From Chloroflexota bacterium (GTDB lineage Bacteria > Chloroflexota > Anaerolineae > Anaerolineales > Anaerolineaceae): a stretch of DNA of 8,059 bases. This document shows, one piece after another, positions 1-4,638 of this stretch (the stretch's first letter is position 1; each line of letters begins with the position of its first letter). The notes under the pieces were generated by a model, which saw only the letters and a program-made list of their open reading frames with translations, was not told where the DNA came from and made no database searches. Both the position numbers and the translations under genes were made by a program. Location: contig JAJUJY010000178.1 in the NCBI GenBank assembly GCA_029265085.1, forward strand, positions 1 to 8,059, in the 5' to 3' direction.

Positions 1-305
1 ACCGGTTTCCAGCTTGCATCAGGGGTAACGGGGGATGGCCAAACCATTCCAAGACTTGCCACCAAAAGAATGGATCCAGCCAGAATCCCCGTATGGATCC
101 AAACCTGTCGTTTGGGAGGGATTTTTTGATTCAGCCAGGCCGCATAGGCATATCCACCGGTGAGCAATACTTGAAAAAACAGCTGCACTGTGGACCAGAC
201 CGCGGGGGTCCCTCCAAAAAATGGCAGAATAAAACGCGATATAAGGGGCTGGATTTGGAATAACAAGAAGGCAGATAAAAAGATGCTTAAAGCATATAGA
301 TTCAT
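1..305 (-). CDS. Spermidine-synthase-like multi-spanning membrane protein, N-terminal part (cut by window edge)
   Basis: Reading leftward from an ATG at 305-303 gives 101 open codons that run off the window. The N-terminus shows FQIQPLISRFILPFFGG followed by TPAVWSTVQLFFQVLL and GGYAYAAWL. This is the hallmark start of the large membrane proteins that carry a C-terminal spermidine-synthase-like (SAM-binding) domain; family members usually have FQ.QPL..+.ILP.FGG.PAVW...+.FFQ. Hydrophobic segments lie at about residues 4-22, 37-58 and 69-89, and a WKP motif follows near residue 99, as in relatives. An SD-like GGAGG (310-314 on the plus strand) sits 4 nt before the ATG. The catalytic domain lies outside the window, so enzymatic activity cannot be judged, and many relatives are not proven polyamine enzymes. 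It is transcribed divergently from regulator 1. An overlapping longer open frame on the same strand (417-19) is out of frame and has no family signature. Confidence 0.85.
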   Translation of the reverse strand, partial: MNLYALSIFLSAFLLFQIQPLISRFILPFFGGTPAVWSTVQLFFQVLLTGGYAYAAWLNQKIPPKRQVWIHTGILAGSILLVASLGMVWPSPVTPDASWKP

Positions 306-321
306 GATGCCTCCTGGGTCT

Positions 322-327
322 ATTGTA
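322..327 (-). promoter_or_regulatory. Possible -10 box for the divergent membrane-protein gene
   Basis: Read on the minus strand this is TACAAT (5 of 6 to TATAAT). Transcription would begin near 315, just ahead of the GGAGG ribosome binding site at 314-310. I see no convincing -35 hexamer at 16-18 bp, so this is tentative and might need an activator. Confidence 0.3.
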
Positions 328-347
328 TTGCGTTCGCGGATTTCTCC

Positions 348-409
348 ATAGCCAATTTGCAAAACAGTTTTGCAAGTATGTTTTATAAATTACGAAATAA
401 TAGCCAATT
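348..409. repeat. Direct repeat ATAGCCAATT, two copies 52 bp apart, in the divergent promoter region
   Basis: ATAGCCAATT occurs at 348-357 and again at 400-409. The 52-bp period is close to five turns of B-DNA, so both copies would face the same side of the helix. The first copy abuts the 19-bp palindrome (shared base 357). They could be half-sites for a regulator that loops or binds cooperatively between the divergent genes. The 12-mer extending the first copy, ATAGCCAATTTG, also occurs inside regulator 2 (5371-5382), which shows that chance occurrence is possible. Confidence 0.45.
357..375. promoter_or_regulatory. Perfect 19-bp palindrome, candidate operator
   Basis: TTGCAAAAC (357-365), one central base, then GTTTTGCAA (367-375): two 9-bp arms with no mismatch. 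It lies between the divergent starts at 305 and 451. No T-run follows it on either strand, so a dimeric regulator site is more likely than a terminator. Its centre is about 82 bp upstream of the predicted regulator-1 transcription start and about 51 bp upstream of the tentative start for the minus-strand gene. I found no second copy in the window. Confidence 0.6.
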
Positions 410-432
410 CCTTTCATTTTGATCTAAGAGTA

Positions 433-441
433 TGCTATATT
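433..441 (+). promoter_or_regulatory. Extended -10 promoter element for regulator 1
   Basis: TGCTATATT fits the extended -10 form TG-N-TATAAT with one mismatch in the hexamer (TATATT, 436-441). The -35 region is weak: TTCATT at 413-418 matches 3 of 6. Transcription would start near 448, only about 2-3 bases before the ATG at 451, implying a nearly leaderless mRNA. Confidence 0.45.
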
Positions 442-450
442 TTGAAAGAT

Positions 451-3177
451 ATGTTAGAGACTCTGCTCCGAACCAAATTGTTTATACCCCAGCGCCGATT
501 AAACCTGGTAACTCGAACCAAATTGTTGGACACCCTCAACCAGGCAAAGCTGCCAGGCGGCAAGTGTATTCTGGTCTCTGCACCTGCCGGATATGGCAAA
601 ACGTCACTGATTGTGGATTGGATTTATGAATTAGGCTGGCCAACTGGTTGGTATTCATTGGATCAAGGGGATAATCAGGCTCGGATATTTTTGAGTTACT
701 TAATTGCCGCTGTACAGGGTGTCATGCCATCGCTTGGCAAAAAAGCAGAGGATTTGCTCTCCTCGGCGTTTTTCGAGGACAGCGAGATTGTTGCCAGCCT
801 GGTAAATGACCTGGCGGTGCAGAACCAGCCATTTCTCCTGGTATTGGACGATTATCAGGCTATTCAAGAGCTGCGCATTCATCAAATTTTGCGTTTGCTG
901 ATCGACAGTTTTCCTGCAACCGGAAGATTGATATTGATCAGCCGGGAAGATCCACCCATTCCGTTGGCCCGACTGCGAGGGAGTGGACAATTAATCGAAC
1001 TACGCCAGGCGCAGCTGATTTTTACCCAGGAAGAGGCTGCCCTGTTTTTACGGTTGGTGATGGGCTTGCAAATTCCCAACGAACAGGTTGCTGTTCTTGA
1101 AGAACGGACTGAAGGATGGATTGCAGGACTTCAACTGGCCGGTCTGGCATTACAAAACATTAAGGACCAGGATCAATTCATCCAATCATTTTCTGGCAGC
1201 CATTATTTCATCCTGGACTACCTGATCGAAGAAGTCCTAAATAAACTTTCAACAGAAGATCAAAAGTTTTTAATGTTTACCTCGATTTTAAGGCGGTTTA
1301 ATGCGGAAATTTGTGCTGCCGTATTAGCGGATGAAGAACATACCGTAGATGTCTGCCAGTCTCGACTCGAACATTTCGAACGATTAAATTTGTTTATTAT
1401 TCCATTGGATACAGAAAGAAATTATTACCGGTATCATCACTTGTTTGGTGATTTGCTGCAAGTTCGTTTGAAAGCAATTTACCTCAAACAGATCCCTGAT
1501 CTACATTTGCGCGCATCGCTCTGGTTAGCTAATGAAAAACAATCGAAAGCAGCCCTGGACCATGCATTAGCAGGCCATCATTATCATTGGGCTGCGGACA
1601 TCATTGAGTCAAATATTCATCAGCATTGGAAAAGTTCTGATTTGGAATTCTTCCAATACATTTCCCAGATTCCAGATGATATCTTGCGTACACGTCCTCC
1701 ACTTTGCTTAGAGTACGCCTGGTTTGGTGTGATTACCGGGCAGCTATCACTTGTGGCAGCGATGGTAGATGCTGCTGAGGCAGTACTTAAACCTGTAAAT
1801 CACTGGCAATCTGAAGAATTAAATGACAAAGACAAGGAATCGATTGCCTTTGCCCGGGTCTTGCGGGCTTATGTCAAGGATTTTGCCAATCAATCCAATC
1901 CGCTTGATCCTGACCTGGACCAGGCTCTTCGTCTTGCAGCAGAAGATCAAGTAGCCATGCGCAATAGTATTGCGGTGGTTCTGGGAACCTTATATTTTAT
2001 GGAAGGGGATTTTATTGCTGCTGAACGATATTTTCTGGAGACCATCCAGCGTGATAAGCAGGCAAATGGAACCAATGCTGTTCCAATAGCGGCCTCTCGG
2101 CTAGCGCGAATTTACATTTTGCAAGGACGATTGCCGGAAGCCGCCCGAATATTACAGGAGAATCTCTTGTATGTTCGTGATCTCGGCATTCGCCGTTTTT
2201 ATGTGCCTGGGAACCTCTGCGTTATGTTGGCGAGTATCTACCGTGAATGGGGACGCAGCCAGGATGCTGAGGATCTTTTTGAGGAAGGGATGAGTTTATT
2301 CCTATCCAGGCCAGTTCCTCAATCTATGCTGGTAGGGCTGGCGCATTTTGCGGAGCTGGCAATGGATCAAGGCCGGTTGGAAGAGGCGGGCAAGCTGATT
2401 GGTCAGGCGGAAAAAATCCTGCAAAAAACGAATATTCATCCGGAAACCATCCAATTGTTGCAATCTAGCCAACTACGATTCTGGGGCTTACAAAACGATA
2501 CCGAGGAGATCAAAACATGGATTGATCGGATGGAATATACATTGCCGCAATTTGATTTTCGCCACGAACTTGAAAACCTCAACCGGGCGAACGCTTATTT
2601 GGCTCTCAACCGTCAAGAAGATGGTCTGAATTTGTTGAAAAAAATCCTGGTTGAAGCGGAAAAAGCGGGCAGAATGAACACAACGGTTTCTGTTTTGGTC
2701 TTACTGGCAAAATATTCATCAATTGAAGCCGGGTTGAGCTTTTTGGCAAGAGCGATATCGATGGCGGAACCGTCCGGCTATCTGAATGTGTTCCTTAAAG
2801 CAGGTGAGCCGCTTTGGCAGCGGCTAGAAATGCTTGCTCAGGAATTTTCAACTTCGGGTATGCAGCAAAAATATTTACCCTATATCAACCGAATATTAGC
2901 TGCCGCTTCTCTTCAGAAAAAGCTGCTGGTTAACCAAACCGTATTGTCCGGACCTGTTTTGCCGCAAGGGTTGGTTGAACCTTTAACGGACCGTGAATTA
3001 GAAGTGCTGCGGTTGGTAGCGGATGGCCTGTCGAACCAGGAAATCGCGGACCGGTTAATTATTTCGGTGCGCACAGCAAAAAAACACATCCAAAATATTT
3101 ATGGGAAATTGGCTGTGGAAGGGCGAGTTCAGGCGATTAATCGAGCCAACGAACTTCACCTTTTGGAACTCAAATAA
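451..3177 (+). CDS. MalT-type STAND ATPase transcriptional regulator with LuxR DNA-binding domain (regulator 1)
   Basis: A 908-aa protein, close to the roughly 900 aa of E. coli MalT. It starts with the family's LLRTKLFIP lead-in. Walker A is APAGYGKT (residues 44-51) and Walker B is LLVLDD (129-134). The SREDPP and LARLR motifs of the STAND ATPase module follow, then YRYHHLF (326-332) at the end of the winged-helix part. A long helical, TPR-like region runs to about residue 835. A GerE/LuxR helix-turn-helix occupies about 841-905 (LTDRELEVLRLVADGLSNQE, then SVRTAKKHI). In this family an inducer binds the TPR region and triggers ATP-dependent oligomerisation and promoter activation; the ligand here is unknown. 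The open frame extends back to a TTG at 370, but homology begins at the ATG at 451, and the extra 27 residues would run through the palindrome and promoter. There is no good SD, only GAAAG at 444-448. It is not the maltose regulator by context: no sugar genes are nearby. Confidence 0.93.
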   Translation: MLETLLRTKLFIPQRRLNLVTRTKLLDTLNQAKLPGGKCILVSAPAGYGKTSLIVDWIYELGWPTGWYSLDQGDNQARIFLSYLIAAVQGVMPSLGKKAEDLLSSAFFEDSEIVASLVNDLAVQNQPFLLVLDDYQAIQELRIHQILRLLIDSFPATGRLILISREDPPIPLARLRGSGQLIELRQAQLIFTQEEAALFLRLVMGLQIPNEQVAVLEERTEGWIAGLQLAGLALQNIKDQDQFIQSFSGSHYFILDYLIEEVLNKLSTEDQKFLMFTSILRRFNAEICAAVLADEEHTVDVCQSRLEHFERLNLFIIPLDTERNYYRYHHLFGDLLQVRLKAIYLKQIPDLHLRASLWLANEKQSKAALDHALAGHHYHWAADIIESNIHQHWKSSDLEFFQYISQIPDDILRTRPPLCLEYAWFGVITGQLSLVAAMVDAAEAVLKPVNHWQSEELNDKDKESIAFARVLRAYVKDFANQSNPLDPDLDQALRLAAEDQVAMRNSIAVVLGTLYFMEGDFIAAERYFLETIQRDKQANGTNAVPIAASRLARIYILQGRLPEAARILQENLLYVRDLGIRRFYVPGNLCVMLASIYREWGRSQDAEDLFEEGMSLFLSRPVPQSMLVGLAHFAELAMDQGRLEEAGKLIGQAEKILQKTNIHPETIQLLQSSQLRFWGLQNDTEEIKTWIDRMEYTLPQFDFRHELENLNRANAYLALNRQEDGLNLLKKILVEAEKAGRMNTTVSVLVLLAKYSSIEAGLSFLARAISMAEPSGYLNVFLKAGEPLWQRLEMLAQEFSTSGMQQKYLPYINRILAAASLQKKLLVNQTVLSGPVLPQGLVEPLTDRELEVLRLVADGLSNQEIADRLIISVRTAKKHIQNIYGKLAVEGRVQAINRANELHLLELK
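469..527 (+). repeat. In-frame 14-bp direct repeat near the start of regulator 1
   Basis: CGAACCAAATTGTT is present at 469-482 and again at 514-527, exactly 45 bp (15 codons) apart. Both copies are read in the same frame as Arg-Thr-Lys-Leu. The first is the usual family lead-in; at the second place relatives more often have a variant such as R.RL. Confidence 0.6.
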
Positions 3178-3231
3178 ATACTCCCCCAAATACGCCTTTC
3201 GTACACTGTGAAAAAGAATCCAGACAGTTAA

Positions 3232-3249
3232 TATAAGGTTGTCCTTATA
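3232..3249. promoter_or_regulatory. 7-bp inverted repeat before the membrane-protein gene
   Basis: TATAAGG, spacer TTGT, then CCTTATA. It overlaps a possible -10 hexamer TATAAC (3246-3251), for which CAGACA (3221-3226) is a poor -35 at 19 bp. No T-run follows, so an operator or RNA hairpin upstream of the 3275 gene is more likely than a terminator for regulator 1. The whole 3178-3274 gap otherwise shows no clear terminator. Confidence 0.35.
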
Positions 3250-3274
3250 ACAATTTGAAATTGAGAGGAAACCT

Positions 3275-3667
3275 ATGAAAACTGTTCCTACTTTATCATT
3301 GAATGCTTTGTTGTTCCCGTTTATCCTGGGAATCATTGTGCTGGCAATTGCTTTGGCTGTGTCGGCAAATAAATCCTTGCCGCTCATTCAAACACCTCGA
3401 GCAGCTTTGATTGTTTTGCTGGTCATTGGCATGACCATGTGCTCATTTGGGATTGGTCAGGTTGCTGCCAGCGGAAAATGGGCATCTCCATTGGCCATTG
3501 CAGGTTATCTGCTTGGCACAGCCTTATTGGTGGTTATTTTTAGCGGGATTTTTGGATGGAAATTACCGGTTCTGCCAACCCCGCGTGATGCGGTCTTGGC
3601 TGCTTCCCTGTTGATTGGTATAAAATACCTGATTGGTACGGTGAGTTATTTCTTTCACTTGTTGTAG
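3275..3667 (+). CDS. Small four-helix integral membrane protein with internal duplication, function unknown
   Basis: A 130-aa, very hydrophobic protein with four predicted membrane segments, at about residues 12-31, 43-62, 73-93 and 105-127. It appears to be built from two copies of a two-helix unit: LPLIQTPR (35-42), which leads into helix 2, recurs as LPVLPTPR (97-104), which leads into helix 4, with 62 residues between them. The ATG at 3275 is supported by AGAGG (3264-3268), six bases upstream. There is no signal-peptide cleavage pattern and no catalytic motif. It lies 97 bp after regulator 1 on the same strand and is followed by a strong hairpin. I recall similar unnamed membrane proteins in Anaerolineae genomes but cannot name a family. 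Candidate roles are a membrane partner or target of the regulator; this is inference from position only. Confidence 0.85.
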   Translation: MKTVPTLSLNALLFPFILGIIVLAIALAVSANKSLPLIQTPRAALIVLLVIGMTMCSFGIGQVAASGKWASPLAIAGYLLGTALLVVIFSGIFGWKLPVLPTPRDAVLAASLLIGIKYLIGTVSYFFHLL

Positions 3668-3687
3668 CTGAACTGGAAAGAATTTGG

Positions 3688-3719
3688 TGGAACTGGCGGG
3701 TAGAACCTTGCCAGTTCCA
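3688..3719 (+). terminator. Strong hairpin between the membrane-protein and small-protein genes, likely terminator or attenuator
   Basis: TGGAACTGGC (3688-3697) pairs perfectly over 10 bp with GCCAGTTCCA (3710-3719). The 12-nt loop can itself form GGT-AGA-ACC. A T-rich but interrupted tract follows (3720-3729, TTGTTGTTTT). It starts 21 bases after the stop of the 3275 gene and ends 33 bases before the next start. The imperfect T-tract suggests partial termination. Confidence 0.6.
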
Positions 3720-3752
3720 TTGTTGTTTTCAAAACCCTGTTGTGGAGGTTCA

Positions 3753-3989
3753 ATGAATGTTGATCGGATAATTTATGAGGTGCGGATTGTTGAAGCATTG
3801 GATGATTATCTGCTGAATTGGTTTTCGGATGTTGAAATCGTGCGCTGCACCGACCCAGGTGAACCGTTGGAAGCGTACACCTTATTTTTTTGTGCTTTAC
3901 CAGACCAGGCTGCTTTTTTTGAGATCTTGTCACGCATCCGCGATTTGAATTTGACAATAATTTCTATTCAAAAGATCTCTAACTGTTAG
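3753..3989 (+). CDS. Small DQ-motif protein, predicted beta-alpha-beta-beta-alpha-beta fold (copy 1)
   Basis: A 78-aa protein. The ATG at 3753 is chosen because GGAGG (3744-3748) lies 4 nt before it; the in-frame upstream extension runs through the hairpin. The residue pattern suggests a first strand (YEVRIVEAL, residues 8-16), a helix ending in NWF, two strands (VEIVRC and AYTLFFCAL), a helix starting at PDQAAF and holding LSRIRDL, and a last strand (LTIISI). This resembles a ferredoxin-like or ACT-like arrangement. I recall short unnamed Chloroflexota proteins with the same 'WF ... PDQAAL..LL.+.RDL.L.L.SV' layout next to MalT-type regulators, but no function is established. It resembles the protein at 7480. 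It lies downstream of regulator 1 and upstream of the nitroreductase gene. A ligand-binding or partner role is inference. Confidence 0.85.
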   Translation: MNVDRIIYEVRIVEALDDYLLNWFSDVEIVRCTDPGEPLEAYTLFFCALPDQAAFFEILSRIRDLNLTIISIQKISNC

Positions 3990-4009
3990 GATGGCTTATC
4001 GTTTTGTCC

Positions 4010-4038
4010 TTGCGAAATTTCTATTCAGCGAGCATAAT
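4010..4038 (+). promoter_or_regulatory. Candidate sigma-70-type promoter for the nitroreductase gene
   Basis: TTGCGA (4010-4015, 4 of 6) and CATAAT (4033-4038, 5 of 6) are separated by 17 bp. Transcription would start near 4045, leaving a leader of about 40 nt with a weak GGAA (4071-4074) nine bases before the ATG. An inverted repeat AATAC-CATC-GTATT (4040-4053) covers the predicted start and could be an operator. Confidence 0.4.
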
Positions 4039-4083
4039 AAATACCATCGTATTAAATTGGTGAAATCTTTGGAAATATAATCG

Positions 4084-4593
4084 ATGGAACTTTTAGAAGC
4101 AATTTTTACCCGGCGGAGTGTTCGAAAATTTACTGGAGAGCCAGTACAAGAAGATAATTTGCAGACGATTCTACGTGCGGGATGTTATGCACCTTCTGCA
4201 ACCAACCGGCAGCCCTGGCGTTTTGTAGTGATTCGTGATCCAAAAACATTAGAGGCAATTTCCAAAATTCAACCCTTTTCCAAAATGATCCCCCAGGCGG
4301 GCTGCTGTATTGTGGTTTGTGGTGATAAGGAACGCCAGGGGATGATGGGCTTTTTGGTGGAAGATTGTTCGGCTGCCATGCAAAATATGCTTCTGGCAGC
4401 ACATGGATTGGGCCTGGGTGCGGTGTGGTGTGGGTTGTATCCGGTGCCTCTTTTTACAAAGCCGGTTGCCAAACTGCTTGGTTTGCCTGCAAAGATTGTT
4501 CCGGTAGGGATGATGGCGTTAGGAATTCCAGCCGAAACACGCAGCGTGGAGGATCGTTTTGACCCCGGAAAAGTTCACTTTGAAAAATGGTAA
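4084..4593 (+). CDS. Nitroreductase-family FMN oxidoreductase
   Basis: A 169-aa protein with clear nitroreductase-fold signatures. RRSVRKF (residues 10-16) is the N-terminal FMN-phosphate-binding motif, and PSATNRQPW (37-45) is the second flavin-contact motif. A long helix (EDCSAAMQNMLLAAHGLG, from 93) leads into GAVWCG (112-117), and GMMALG near the C-terminus completes the flavin site. These enzymes are usually cytoplasmic FMN homodimers using NAD(P)H to reduce quinones, nitro compounds or other electron acceptors; the substrate here cannot be read from sequence. It is at the short end of the family and has no ferredoxin domain. Six cysteines (34, 74, 75, 79, 95, 116) are notable for this length, though no iron-sulfur spacing is evident. 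It lies between the first small protein and regulator 2, whose start is 45 bp after this stop. Confidence 0.92.
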   Translation: MELLEAIFTRRSVRKFTGEPVQEDNLQTILRAGCYAPSATNRQPWRFVVIRDPKTLEAISKIQPFSKMIPQAGCCIVVCGDKERQGMMGFLVEDCSAAMQNMLLAAHGLGLGAVWCGLYPVPLFTKPVAKLLGLPAKIVPVGMMALGIPAETRSVEDRFDPGKVHFEKW

Positions 4594-4602
4594 ATTCACC
4601 GG

Positions 4603-4630
4603 TTGATAAACTGCCTGTCCATAGTAAAAT
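4603..4630 (+). promoter_or_regulatory. Sigma-70-type promoter for regulator 2
   Basis: TTGATA (4603-4608, 5 of 6) and TAAAAT (4625-4630, 5 of 6) are separated by 16 bp. This is the best promoter match in the window. The predicted transcription start, about 4636-4638, falls directly before the ATG at 4639, so the mRNA would be leaderless. Confidence 0.55.
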
Positions 4631-4638
4631 GATGGATA

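Noticed and set aside
19..417. 132-codon open frame on the minus strand
   Set aside because: It is out of frame with the recognisable spermidine-synthase-like N-terminus at 305-1, crosses the palindrome and promoter region, and has no family signature.
370..450. N-terminal extension of regulator 1 from a TTG start
   Set aside because: The extra 27 residues have no family match, overlap the palindrome and the promoter, and the usual lead-in begins at the ATG at 451.
3055..3387. 110-codon minus-strand open frame across the end of regulator 1 and the next gene
   Set aside because: It is a shadow of two well-supported plus-strand genes, without a ribosome binding site or family motif.
3684..3752. 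Upstream extension of the 78-aa small protein
   Set aside because: It would be translated from within the hairpin, and the GGAGG at 3744-3748 points to the ATG at 3753.
4076..4081. Perfect TATAAT just before the nitroreductase ATG
   Set aside because: It ends two bases before the start codon at 4084, so transcription from it would begin inside the gene and miss the ATG. The promoter at 4010-4038 fits better.
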